13,192 nucleotides of DNA from an uncultured Xanthobacteraceae bacterium (GCA_955652925.1 CATPCO010000206.1:1-13192), one strand, 5' to 3'. Counted from the stretch's first letter, positions 1 through 7,268 are shown. Notes: generated by a model from the letters alone, not told the origin. Numbers and translations are program-made.

Positions 1-1
1 C

Positions 2-400
2 GAGGTGAGCGAATGGCACAGCGTCAATGATCTCGGTCCCGCATTCGACGCCTTGAAGAGGGGCAACGTGCAGGCGTTCACGATGAGCCCGGATGGCCCC
101 TCTCTCACGCAACGCGCGCTGATCGGGCAAATCGCGCTCGCCCGCGGCATTCCCGTTTTCAGCTGGTCGAGAGAGGGTTTACGAGCAAGTGCCGTGAGCT
201 TCTGCGCGGTGGATGCCGATGCGGTCTGCGAGCATGCGGCCGTTTACGTCGACAAGATTCTCAAAGGTGCCAAGCCGGGCGAGCTGCCGGTGGAAGCGGC
301 AACGAGGTTCGAGTGCCGCGTCAGCGCCAGGAATGCGAGGTCCTTTGGGCTGGCCATTCCAGCGTCATTGTCGGGACGCACGGATATCGTGATTGAATGA
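2..400 (+). CDS. ABC transporter substrate-binding protein, C-terminal part (5' end outside window)
   Basis: About 132 codons remain, and the frame is open through the left edge, so the start lies outside the window. The segment ALKRGNVQAF...SPDG, the run RALIGQIALARGIPVFS, then AAVYVDKILKGAKPGELPVE and a tail of the form FGLAIPASLSGRTDIVIE follow the closing part of the PF04392 family of periplasmic binding proteins (TrpX-like), which are abundant in Bradyrhizobium-type genomes. In that family the protein captures a small solute in the periplasm for an ABC permease; the ligand cannot be read from this fragment. The penultimate strand, where relatives usually have a 'LKTAKALG' type sequence, reads SARNARSFG here, so it is a somewhat diverged member. 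It converges on the reductase at 448-1194. The family call is from recognition, not a search. Confidence 0.8.
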   Translation, partial: EVSEWHSVNDLGPAFDALKRGNVQAFTMSPDGPSLTQRALIGQIALARGIPVFSWSREGLRASAVSFCAVDADAVCEHAAVYVDKILKGAKPGELPVEAATRFECRVSARNARSFGLAIPASLSGRTDIVIE

Positions 401-408
401 GTGGATAG

Positions 409-432
409 CAGAGGTCAGAGGTCTGACCTCTG
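409..432. terminator. Bidirectional hairpin between convergent genes
   Basis: CAGAGGTCAG (409-418), loop AGGT, CTGACCTCTG (423-432): a perfect 10-bp stem lying 8 nt after the stop of the binding-protein gene and 15 nt from the stop of the reductase on the other strand. There is no clear U-run on either side, so as a rho-independent terminator it is imperfect. Its position between two convergent genes still makes shared termination the likeliest role. A second register (414-422 with 426-434, 9 bp, 3-nt loop) is also possible. Confidence 0.55.
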
Positions 433-448
433 ACAACCGACATCTGAT
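427..448 (+). repeat. Dispersed 22-bp repeat, copy 1
   Basis: The core TCTGACAACCGA with flanking CC and CATCTGAT matches the sequence after atpD (9260-9281, minus strand) at 18 of 22 positions. It abuts the reductase stop codon and shares its left end with the hairpin at 409-432. Confidence 0.5.
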
Positions 449-1194
449 CACGATAAGTCCATCGCCGACACGCCACCGTCCACGAACAAATTCGCGCCAT
501 AGACGAACGAGGAATCTTCACTCGCCAGAAACAGCACGGCCTTCGCCGCCTCCTTGGGCTCGCCGGGACGCTTGGCCATGTTGGCCACCGGCCGCGTCGG
601 ATCGAATTCATCCTTGCCAACAGGTGAGCCGATCTTGTTCGGCACAATTGCGTTCACTCTGATTTTGTGGGGCGCAAGTTGCGCCGCCATGGCGCGCGTC
701 AGATTGGCGACGCCTCCTTTGGCAGCGGAGTAGGCAAGCGCGCGGCTGCGTCCCACGAAGCCCGATGTCGAGCCGATATTGACGATCCGCCCGCCTGTGG
801 ACTGTTTCGCCATCTGCTGCGCTGCGTGCTTGCCCATGAGGAACTGGCTTTTAAGGGTGACGGCCAACACGCGATCCCAATCTTGCTCGCTGAGATCGAA
901 GATGTGCTTGTTGTCGGAGATCGCGACGTTGTTGACCAGAATGTCAATGCGTCCGAAACGCGCCACCACCCGCGCAATCAAGGCGGTCACCTCCTCCCCG
1001 CGCGAGACGTCGGCAATGAACAATTCGGCCTCTCCGCCCTGTCCTTTGATTGTCGTGCACACGCGCTCTCCGCGCGGCTTGTCCATGTCGACCACGGCTA
1101 CCTTGGCCCCTTCGGCTGCAAACAATTTGGCGATTTCCTCTCCGATATTTCTTCCGGCGCCCGTGACGATCGCCACCTGGTCCTTGAGCTTCAT
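448..1194 (-). CDS. SDR family oxidoreductase (FabG-like, substrate unknown)
   Basis: This is a 248-residue classical short-chain dehydrogenase/reductase. The Rossmann glycine motif TGAGRNIG is at residues 11-18, with Asn in place of the usual second Gly. Asp37 closes the second strand, which in the family often favours NAD(H). ADV is at 61-63 and NNVA at 88-91. The catalytic set is Ser142, Tyr155 and Lys159 (YSAAK). The C-terminal YGANLFVDGG motif is the standard SDR ending. I chose the ATG at 1194 because MKLKDQVAIVTG is the expected N-terminus and AAGGA lies 8 nt upstream; the longer frame to 1275 adds only low-complexity residues. The gene diverges from proA (120-nt spacer) and converges on the binding-protein gene, so it is probably its own transcript. 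Such enzymes reduce or oxidise carbonyl/hydroxyl groups; nothing here tells which substrate. Confidence 0.9.
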   Translation of the reverse strand: MKLKDQVAIVTGAGRNIGEEIAKLFAAEGAKVAVVDMDKPRGERVCTTIKGQGGEAELFIADVSRGEEVTALIARVVARFGRIDILVNNVAISDNKHIFDLSEQDWDRVLAVTLKSQFLMGKHAAQQMAKQSTGGRIVNIGSTSGFVGRSRALAYSAAKGGVANLTRAMAAQLAPHKIRVNAIVPNKIGSPVGKDEFDPTRPVANMAKRPGEPKEAAKAVLFLASEDSSFVYGANLFVDGGVSAMDLS

Positions 1195-1248
1195 CTCGTT
1201 CGTCCTTCTGTTCGCCGCTCCATAGCGCCAGCCGCGCGGCGGAGGCAA

Positions 1249-1262
1249 CGAGGGCGCCCTCG
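1249..1262. promoter_or_regulatory. Perfect 14-bp palindrome in the divergent SDR/proA spacer
   Basis: CGAGGGCGCCCTCG is a perfect 14-bp palindrome, bracketed by a further GAGGC (1242-1246) and GCCTC (1262-1266). It sits 54 nt upstream of the SDR start and 52 nt upstream of proA, the right place for an operator acting on either promoter. It could be chance in GC-rich DNA; no regulator is assigned. Confidence 0.25.
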
Positions 1263-1314
1263 CCTCTGCGTCCACAACGTGATAAAAAACCCATGCGGAT
1301 CAAGGATCTTTGTG

Positions 1315-2604
1315 ATGACGGCGCCCCTGAAAGCCATTGCCAAGTCTGACATTGCGGATCTGATGCACCAGACCGGTTTGCGCGCCAGAACGGCCGCGAG
1401 CGTGCTCGCGCTTGCCCCGGCGCGCCAGAAGGACGACGCGCTCGCCGCGGCGGCGGAGCAAATTCGAGCCCGCACCGGTGACATCCTTGCCGCCAACGCC
1501 CGCGACCTGGCAGAAGCAAAAGCCTCGAATGCCACGGCCGCCTTTCTTGACCGGCTTGCGCTTGATGAAAAGCGCGTCAATGCCATGGCGGCAGGTCTTG
1601 CAGTCGTGCGCGGCCTACCTGATCCAATCGGCAGCGTAACCGAGCGCTGGCAGCGCCCGAACGGGATGATGATCGAGCGGGTGCGCGTGCCGCTTGGGGT
1701 GATCGGCATCATTTACGAAAGCCGCCCCAACGTGACCGCCGATGCGGCCGCGCTTTGCCTCAAAGCGGGCAACGCTGCCATATTGCGCGGCGGCTCCGAG
1801 AGCTATCGCTCGAACGCAGCGATTCATGCCGCGTTGCTCGTCGGCTTGCGTAACGCCGGCCTGCCGGAGAGTGCGATTGAGCTCGTGCCCACGCGCGAAC
1901 GCAGTGCCGTCGGCATGATGCTTGCGGGCCTCGATGGCGCGATCGATGTCATTGTGCCGCGCGGCGGCAAGAGCCTGGTCGCGCGTGTGCAGCAGGAAGC
2001 CCGCGTGCCGGTGTTTGCGCATCTTGAGGGCATTTGCCACGTCTACGTGGACAAGACCGCCAAGCTCGATATGGCCAAGGCCATTGTGCTCAATGCCAAG
2101 ATGCGCCGCACCGGTGTGTGCGGCGCGGCCGAAACGCTTCTCGTCGATGCCGCGGCAGCAAGCTCACATCTTTGCCCTTTGGTGACCATGCTGCTCGATG
2201 CGGGCTGTGAGGTGCGCGGCGATGAGGGCACGCGCGCAAGCGATGCTCGCGTCAAGCCGGCGAGCGAAGCCGACTGGTCGACGGAGTATCTCGACGCCGT
2301 CATCTCGGCCAAGGTCGTCACCGGTCTTGATGCCGCAATCGCGCATATCGAGCGCTACGGCTCCCATCATACCGACGCTATCGTCACGGAGGATGCGGCC
2401 GCGGCAGAAAAATTCCTGCGCGAGGTCGATTCCGCTATCGTTCTGCACAATGCTTCAACGCAATTTGCCGATGGCGGCGAGTTTGGATTCGGAGCAGAAA
2501 TCGGGATTGCCACCGGTCGCTTTCACGCGCGTGGTCCAGTGGGCGTCGATCAGCTCACGAGCTTCAAATATCGCGTGCGCGGCAGCGGACAGACGAGGCC
2601 GTAA
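1315..2604 (+). CDS. proA: Glutamate-5-semialdehyde dehydrogenase (gamma-glutamyl phosphate reductase)
   Basis: ProA (429 residues, normal length) carries out the NADPH-dependent reduction of gamma-glutamyl phosphate to glutamate-5-semialdehyde, the second step of proline synthesis, in the cytoplasm. Visible marks are the family motif YESRPNVT (SRPNVT at 136-141), the glycine-rich segment ILRGGSES, PRGGKSL, and the active-site cysteine in RRTGVCGAAE (Cys269). The C-terminus runs through FGFGAEIGIATGR...GPVGVDQLTSFKY, as in intact family members. The ATG at 1315 is chosen because AAGGA at 1302-1306 lies 8 nt upstream. A GTG directly before it (1312) is possible. The reading frame stays open back to 667, but that part is antisense to the reductase and not proA-like. 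The stop is 6 nt before the nadD start, so the two are co-transcribed. Its usual partner proB is not adjacent in this window. Confidence 0.96.
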   Translation: MTAPLKAIAKSDIADLMHQTGLRARTAASVLALAPARQKDDALAAAAEQIRARTGDILAANARDLAEAKASNATAAFLDRLALDEKRVNAMAAGLAVVRGLPDPIGSVTERWQRPNGMMIERVRVPLGVIGIIYESRPNVTADAAALCLKAGNAAILRGGSESYRSNAAIHAALLVGLRNAGLPESAIELVPTRERSAVGMMLAGLDGAIDVIVPRGGKSLVARVQQEARVPVFAHLEGICHVYVDKTAKLDMAKAIVLNAKMRRTGVCGAAETLLVDAAAASSHLCPLVTMLLDAGCEVRGDEGTRASDARVKPASEADWSTEYLDAVISAKVVTGLDAAIAHIERYGSHHTDAIVTEDAAAAEKFLREVDSAIVLHNASTQFADGGEFGFGAEIGIATGRFHARGPVGVDQLTSFKYRVRGSGQTRP

Positions 2605-2610
2605 AGTCCT

Positions 2611-3369
2611 GTGGAAGCATCGCTCGCCGAGCTTGCGTCCATGGGCGTGCATCCCCCCCAGCCATCAGCACTGCGGGAGCGTGTCCGCCTGCCCCCGCAT
2701 GGCCGCAGGATGCGGATCGGTTTGTTTGGCGGCACGTTCGATCCGCCGCACCTCGCCCATTTCGGCGCTTGCCTCCTTGCCATGAAGCGCCTCAACCTCG
2801 ACCGGGTTTGGTGGCTCGTCACGCCGGGTAATCCGCTCAAAGATACGCGCGGCCTGGCCCCGCTCGAGGATCGGATTGTTGCGGCGCGCGCGCTGGCGCG
2901 GCACCCGCGCATCGAGGTGATCGGGCTCGAGGCGCAAATCGGCACGCACTACACCTACGAAACCATCGCCTATCTGCGTAAGCGCGCTCCGACGGTGCGT
3001 TTCGTCTGGATCATGGGCGCCGACAATCTGCGCAGCTTTCACCGGTGGCAGAACTGGCGCGGCATCGCCGCCTTGGTCCCGATTGCGGTCGTGGACCGGC
3101 TTGGACCAAGCCTTTACGCGAGCGCCAGCACTGCTGGTCAGGCGCTCGCGCGCAAGCGCATCCCGGAAGACTTGGCCAAGTCCCTGCTCGATCGGCGACC
3201 GCCGGTCTGGGTTTATCTGCATGGGCTCAAATCGCCGCTTTCCTCGACGGCGCTGCGCGCCGCACGAGCGGGGGCGCAGCCGCCGCGCACTCCTGAAATT
3301 GTCCGATCAATGACAAAATCCGATGCAAAATTGCCACACAGTCTGACCGGCGGAACGTCGTCCCGTTGA
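2611..3369 (+). CDS. nadD: Nicotinate-nucleotide adenylyltransferase
   Basis: NadD transfers AMP from ATP to nicotinate mononucleotide, giving deamido-NAD in NAD biosynthesis. The nucleotidyltransferase motif GGTFDPPHLAH (residues 40-50 from the GTG start) carries the HxxH pair. TPGNPLK, THYTYET, VWIMGADNL and the second nucleotide-binding motif SSTALR (211-216) follow in the right order. At 252 residues it is longer than the usual 190-220, because of about 33 residues before the conserved MRIGLFGG start and a Ser/Thr-rich tail. Alphaproteobacterial NadD often has a short extension of this kind. The true start is uncertain: GTG 2611 (6 nt after proA, GAGG 12 nt upstream), ATG 2641, or ATG 2710 just before the core. 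It is the second gene of the proA cluster and is followed by rsfS, a common alphaproteobacterial pairing. Confidence 0.95.
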   Translation: MEASLAELASMGVHPPQPSALRERVRLPPHGRRMRIGLFGGTFDPPHLAHFGACLLAMKRLNLDRVWWLVTPGNPLKDTRGLAPLEDRIVAARALARHPRIEVIGLEAQIGTHYTYETIAYLRKRAPTVRFVWIMGADNLRSFHRWQNWRGIAALVPIAVVDRLGPSLYASASTAGQALARKRIPEDLAKSLLDRRPPVWVYLHGLKSPLSSTALRAARAGAQPPRTPEIVRSMTKSDAKLPHSLTGGTSSR

Positions 3370-3448
3370 AACTATAAGCCGGCCATGCCTATCTAATGAT
3401 TGCCCCTGCTTCGCCCGGGGCATTGAGTGCAGACGAAAGGAAAGGAAC

Positions 3449-3862
3449 CTGCCCACACCTGCATTTGCCCGGCTTGGCGCCCGCAGCGCCGCGCCCGCGA
3501 TCTCCCAGCAGCGACCCGCAGCCGAGGAGGTCCTTCGATTGGTCCTCGCTACTCTCGATGACATGAAAGCCGAGGACACCCTCCCCATCAACATTACCGG
3601 CAAGACCACGATCGCCGACTTCATGGTTGTGACCTCAGGCAGGTCGCAACGTCATGTTGGCTCCATTGCCGATCGCGTTTTGGAGGCACTTCACCGGGCA
3701 GGAGTGCCTGACGCCCGGGTCGAGGGCATGCCCCATTGCGACTGGGTGCTCATCGACGCGGGCGACGTGGTTGTCCATGTCTTCCGGCCGGAAGTGCGCG
3801 CCTTCTACAATCTCGAGAAAATGTGGACGTCGAATTCGCCTGCCAGCCGTCGCGCGACCTGA
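3449..3862 (+). CDS. rsfS: Ribosomal silencing factor RsfS (start codon uncertain, probably CTG)
   Basis: RsfS (Iojap/YbeB/DUF143) binds ribosomal protein uL14 on the 50S subunit and blocks subunit joining when nutrients are low. The family core is complete: LDDMKAED, ITGKTTIADFMVVTSGRSQRHV, IADRV, VEGMPHCDWVLIDAGDVVVHVF and RAFYNLEKMW. The only in-frame ATG/GTG/TTG is TTG 3539, which would delete part of helix 1: E. coli RsfS has about 14 residues before the matching DDLK, TTG leaves only 6. Upstream, in-frame sequence AAEEVLRLVLATLDDMK continues helix 1 back to CTG 3449. This codon is preceded by GAAAGGAAAGGAAC, with AAAGG 8 nt away, so CTG is the best candidate (137 residues). An in-frame TGA at 3344 bounds the frame. 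If CTG is wrong, the coding region is 3539-3862. The gene lies 79 nt after nadD and 51 nt before rlmH. Confidence 0.9.
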   Translation: MPTPAFARLGARSAAPAISQQRPAAEEVLRLVLATLDDMKAEDTLPINITGKTTIADFMVVTSGRSQRHVGSIADRVLEALHRAGVPDARVEGMPHCDWVLIDAGDVVVHVFRPEVRAFYNLEKMWTSNSPASRRAT

Positions 3863-3913
3863 TCCGCCGCGCTGCCGCTTGAGGGGGTTGGGCGTCAGCG
3901 TCTATCGTGGCGC

Positions 3914-4396
3914 ATGCGCATGATGGTGGCCGCTGTCGGCCGGCTCAAGCAAGGTCCCGAACGCGAGCTTGCTGAGCGCTATCGCAAGCGCGTGGCCGAT
4001 GCGGGTCGCTCCGCCGGTATCACGTCCCTCGATATCATCGAGATCAGAGAGAGCAGGGCTGGTGACGCTTCCCGGCGCATGCTGGAGGAATCGATAGCCA
4101 TGGCCAATGTCATTCCGGATGGCGCGGTTGTGGTGATTCTCGATGAGCGGGGAGAGAATATGAGCAGCCCCGCTTTCGCCGGCCGGTTACAGGGCTGGCG
4201 GTCCGAAAATAAGCCTGCTGTTGTTTTTGTCATTGGCAGCCACGACGGGCTCGCACCGAGTCTGCGCGAGAAAGCAGTCCTTGCCATCGCTTTCGGTCAA
4301 GCCACCTGGCCCCATCAATTGCTGCGCATCATGCTCTTGGAACAGCTCTACCGCGCGCTCACCATTCTCACCGGGCACCCCTACCATCGGAAGTAG
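3914..4396 (+). CDS. rlmH: 23S rRNA (pseudouridine1915-N3)-methyltransferase RlmH
   Basis: This 160-residue SPOUT-class methyltransferase (YbeA family) methylates pseudouridine 1915 in helix 69 of 23S rRNA on assembled ribosomes, using S-adenosylmethionine. Supporting motifs are the N-terminal VAAVGRLKQGPE, LDERGENMSSPAFA (77-90), the knot segment with FVIGSHDGL (105-113), WPHQLLRIMLLEQLYRA and the invariant C-terminal GHPYHR (154-159). Most homologues read IGGPxG or IGGxxG in the knot; here the second Gly is Ser109, a deviation in the SAM-binding loop. ATG 3914 gives the family N-terminus MRMMVAAVG; no strong Shine-Dalgarno is seen. It follows rsfS, its usual neighbour, forming a ribosome-maturation pair. 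Its TAG stop is followed directly by a GTG that opens the frame of the next gene. Confidence 0.95.
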   Translation: MRMMVAAVGRLKQGPERELAERYRKRVADAGRSAGITSLDIIEIRESRAGDASRRMLEESIAMANVIPDGAVVVILDERGENMSSPAFAGRLQGWRSENKPAVVFVIGSHDGLAPSLREKAVLAIAFGQATWPHQLLRIMLLEQLYRALTILTGHPYHRK

Positions 4397-4546
4397 GTGA
4401 TTGCGGGGCGCCTCCGGATGACGCCGTCCATTATTGTCGCTGTAGAGTGCGCGGCGAACGTCTTCCCGTGTGCTGATGTTAGTCTTAATCCGGCGCCAAT
4501 CGTGGCGCCTAGTGCGGCTGGCTCTGTTCTTGCTTCAAAAGGATTC

Positions 4547-5920
4547 ATGCGCCTGGTGCGGATGTCCTGCCCAATTGTCGGACGCGTGGTTGTGGTGACC
4601 CTTGCCCTTCTGCCACTGGCGCACATGCCTGCCCCCGCGCAGACACCCTTGCCGGTCCCCCGCAATGGGTCCGCGACCGAGGGCAAGCCGCTGGTGCTTA
4701 CCCCTCCGAGTGTCGAAGGTCTCAGGCAGCGGGACAGGGAGCTCGAGGCACTGCGGACCGAGCAGCGCAAGACCCTCGAAAAAGAGGCAAAGCTCAAGCG
4801 CGAGATCGAGCTGATCGGAGACGATCGCCGCAAATTCAACCAACAGATCATCGACACCGCGGCGCGGGTGGCGGTGGTTGAGGAGCGAATCGCGAGCACG
4901 CAAGAGCGGCTGCAACCGCTTGAGGACAGCGAGCAGGCGCTGCGCATCTCACTGCAGCAACGGCACAGTCTCATTGCCGAGGTGCTCTCCGCGCTCCAGC
5001 GCATTGGCCGGCAGACACCGCCTGCCCTCATGATCAGAGCAGAGGATGCTCTGCTTTCGGTGCGCTCGGCCTTGGTGCTGGGAGCTGTGCTGCCGGAGTT
5101 GCGCCAGCAGGCGGAGTCGCTTTCGGTTGATCTCAACGAGCTGGTGCGCCTGCGCAAAGAGATCGCGCAGGAGCGCGACAAGCTCGCGCGCGACCTGTTT
5201 GTGCTCGCCGACGAGCGCCAGCGCCTCGCGCTCTTCATCGAGGAGCGGCAGAAACGGCAAGCCGACGCGGAGCAGGCATTGGGTGCCGAGCGCAAACGCG
5301 CCGCCGACCTGGCGCGTCAGGCGCAAAGCCTTACGCAACTCATCACGCAGCTGGAGCAGGGTCTCGATGCCGGCTCGCGTGCCGCGCGCTCGACCGCCCG
5401 CGCAAGCGATGACCGCAAGGGGCTCGATCGTCCCGACCTCGCTGCTTTCAAGGACCCGGGCCGGCTAAGCCCGGCAATTGCCTTTGCTGCCGCTAAGGGG
5501 CTTCTGCGGCTGCCGGTCAATGGAGAAAAGATCAGGGAGTTCGGGTCGCCCGACGGCCACGGGGGAACCGAAAAAGGCATTTCCATCGCGGCTCGACCGG
5601 GACGCCAGATCACGTCTCCGTGTGACGGATGGGTCGTTTATGCCGGAAGCTTCCGCAATTATGGCCAACTCTTGATCCTTAATGCCGGCGGCGGTTATCA
5701 TGTCTTGCTTGCAGGAATGGAAAGAATATCGGTTGACTTGGGGCAATTCGTCGTTACGGGAGAGCCCGTTGCGGTGATGGGTGGCGGAGTCTCATCAACC
5801 GGTGTGCTCGCGGGCGGTTCCGGCCAGCCCGTACTATACGTGGAGTTCCGAAAGGACGGAGTACCCGTCGATCCAGGCCCATGGTGGGCCGCAACTGAAG
5901 CCCAGAAGGTTCGCGGATGA
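4547..5920 (+). CDS. EnvC-like murein hydrolase activator (coiled coil plus degenerate LytM/M23 domain)
   Basis: The 457-residue product is exported. A basic start MRLVRM is followed by a hydrophobic core VGRVVVVTLALLPLAH and a likely signal peptidase site after Ala31 (APA). Residues of about 60-270 are long heptad-rich coiled coil (Glu/Arg/Gln/Leu-rich). Residues of about 320-450 form a LytM/M23 fold, visible in ITSPCDGWVVYAGSFRNYG, LLILNAGGGYHVLLAGM and VTGEPVAVMG. The zinc ligands are missing: the usual HxGxD position reads E342-K-G-I-S346, and the HLHFE position reads VLYVE (429-433). As in E. coli EnvC, it is therefore expected to activate periplasmic amidases at the septum rather than cut peptidoglycan. 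ATG 4547 is chosen because it gives the signal peptide, with AAAAGGA just upstream; the frame is open back to GTG 4397. It overlaps ctpA by 4 nt, so the two are translationally coupled. Confidence 0.9.
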   Translation: MRLVRMSCPIVGRVVVVTLALLPLAHMPAPAQTPLPVPRNGSATEGKPLVLTPPSVEGLRQRDRELEALRTEQRKTLEKEAKLKREIELIGDDRRKFNQQIIDTAARVAVVEERIASTQERLQPLEDSEQALRISLQQRHSLIAEVLSALQRIGRQTPPALMIRAEDALLSVRSALVLGAVLPELRQQAESLSVDLNELVRLRKEIAQERDKLARDLFVLADERQRLALFIEERQKRQADAEQALGAERKRAADLARQAQSLTQLITQLEQGLDAGSRAARSTARASDDRKGLDRPDLAAFKDPGRLSPAIAFAAAKGLLRLPVNGEKIREFGSPDGHGGTEKGISIAARPGRQITSPCDGWVVYAGSFRNYGQLLILNAGGGYHVLLAGMERISVDLGQFVVTGEPVAVMGGGVSSTGVLAGGSGQPVLYVEFRKDGVPVDPGPWWAATEAQKVRG

Positions 5921-7245
5921 TGCGCAAGACTTCTCTCATTCTCCTCGGCGCGGCGGCCGGCGTGGCCGCGACGCTGGTTGCCACCCAGCCCCGCCTGTTG
6001 GACGGCGCGCGCGCCCAGGCGGCCGCGGCGGACACCTATCGCCAGCTCAGCCTTTTCGGCGATGTTTTCGAGCGCGTCCGCGCCGATTACGTGGAGAAGC
6101 CCGACGACAGCAAGCTCATCGAATCCGCGATCAACGGCATGCTGGCGGGGCTCGACCCCCATTCCAGCTACATGGATTCCAAGAGCTTCCGCGACATGCA
6201 GGTGCAGACTCGCGGCGAGTTCGGCGGGCTCGGCATCGAAGTCACCATGGAAGAAGGGCTGATCAAGGTCGTCGCGCCGATCGACGACACGCCGGCGGCC
6301 AAGGCCGGGATCATGGCCAATGACATCATCACCCATCTCGACGACGAGCCGGTTCAGGGTCTCACGCTCAACCAGGCGGTCGAAAAGATGCGCGGTCCCG
6401 TGAACACCAAGATCAAGCTCAAGATCATGCGCAAGGGCCAGGACAAGCCGGTCGAGGTGGCGATCACGCGCGACATCATTCGCGTGCGGTCGATCCGTTC
6501 GCGGCTCGAAGGCGATGACGTCGGCTTCATTCGTGTTACCCAGTTCAACGAGCAGACTACGGATGGCCTCAAGAAGGCGATCGCCGACCTTTCGACCCAG
6601 GCGGGCGACAAGCTCAAGGGCTTTGTCATCGACCTGCGCAACAATCCTGGCGGGCTGCTTGATCAGGCGATCTCGGTGTCGGACGCATTCCTGGAGAAGG
6701 GCGAGATTGTCTCGACCCGCGGGCGCAATCCGGAAGAGACGCAGCGCTTCAATGCACGCGCGGGCGACCTAACCAAGACCAAGCCGGTCATCGTCCTGAT
6801 CAATGGCGGCTCAGCGTCGGCCTCGGAGATCGTTGCGGGAGCGTTGCAGGATCACCGGCGCGCGACAGTGATCGGCACGCGGTCCTTCGGCAAGGGATCG
6901 GTCCAGACGATCATTCCGCTCGGCTCAGGAAACGGCGCGCTGCGGCTCACCACGGCGCGCTACTTCACACCGTCCGGCCGTTCCATCCAGGCCAAGGGGA
7001 TTTCGCCGGATATCGAGGTCCTGCAAGACGTTCCGGAGGAGCTCAAGGCGCGAACGGATACCCGTGGCGAAGCATCGTTGCGCGGGCATCTCAAGGCGGA
7101 GGGGGACGAGCAGACCGGCTCCCAATCCTATGTTCCTCCCGACCCGAAGGATGACAAGGCACTCCATACCGCGCTCGACCTCATCCGCGGTATTGTGAAG
7201 AATTCGGCTTATCCGCCCAATCCGAAAACGGCGGTCCCGAATTAA
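5917..7245 (+). CDS. ctpA: Carboxy-terminal processing protease CtpA (S41 family, PDZ domain)
   Basis: This is a 442-residue periplasmic serine protease that trims or degrades proteins from their C-termini. Relatives act on envelope and cell-wall enzymes. Domains in order are a signal peptide (MMRKTSLILLGAAAGVAATL, likely cleaved after Ala33 in ARA), an N-terminal helical segment with DVFERVRADYVEKPDDSKLIESAINGML, a PDZ domain (about 85-165, starting at GGLGIEV and including GIMANDIITHLDDEP), and the S41 core. Catalytic Ser301 lies in GGSASASEI and Lys326 in RSFGKGSVQ, 25 residues apart as in E. coli Prc. RYFTPSGRSIQAKGISPDI closes the core. The start ATG overlaps the upstream stop (ATGA). 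Pairing with an EnvC-type activator suggests a joint role in peptidoglycan remodelling. A strong terminator follows. Confidence 0.96.
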   Translation: MMRKTSLILLGAAAGVAATLVATQPRLLDGARAQAAAADTYRQLSLFGDVFERVRADYVEKPDDSKLIESAINGMLAGLDPHSSYMDSKSFRDMQVQTRGEFGGLGIEVTMEEGLIKVVAPIDDTPAAKAGIMANDIITHLDDEPVQGLTLNQAVEKMRGPVNTKIKLKIMRKGQDKPVEVAITRDIIRVRSIRSRLEGDDVGFIRVTQFNEQTTDGLKKAIADLSTQAGDKLKGFVIDLRNNPGGLLDQAISVSDAFLEKGEIVSTRGRNPEETQRFNARAGDLTKTKPVIVLINGGSASASEIVAGALQDHRRATVIGTRSFGKGSVQTIIPLGSGNGALRLTTARYFTPSGRSIQAKGISPDIEVLQDVPEELKARTDTRGEASLRGHLKAEGDEQTGSQSYVPPDPKDDKALHTALDLIRGIVKNSAYPPNPKTAVPN

Positions 7246-7268
7246 AGCCGGGGCACGCAGATGTTCAT

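Noticed and set aside
667..1314. In-frame upstream extension of proA (to a 645-codon ORF)
   Set aside because: It is antisense to the SDR gene, has no proA similarity, and a good Shine-Dalgarno marks the start at 1315.
3401..3422. TGCCCC/GGGGCA hairpin before rsfS as an attenuator or terminator
   Set aside because: Only 6 bp with a 10-nt loop and no U-run; weak on its own.
4492..4509. GGCGCC-AATCGT-GGCGCC hairpin between rlmH and the EnvC-like gene
   Set aside because: Short stem with no U-run; each arm is itself a palindromic hexamer, common in GC-rich DNA. Not called as a terminator.
4397..4546. GTG start directly after rlmH for the EnvC-like gene
   Set aside because: It would place 50 residues before the signal peptide and block export; ATG 4547 gives a normal signal sequence.
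4381..5295. 304-codon minus-strand ORF opposite the EnvC-like gene
   Set aside because: Ser/Arg-rich translation typical of an antisense shadow of a GC-rich coiled-coil gene.
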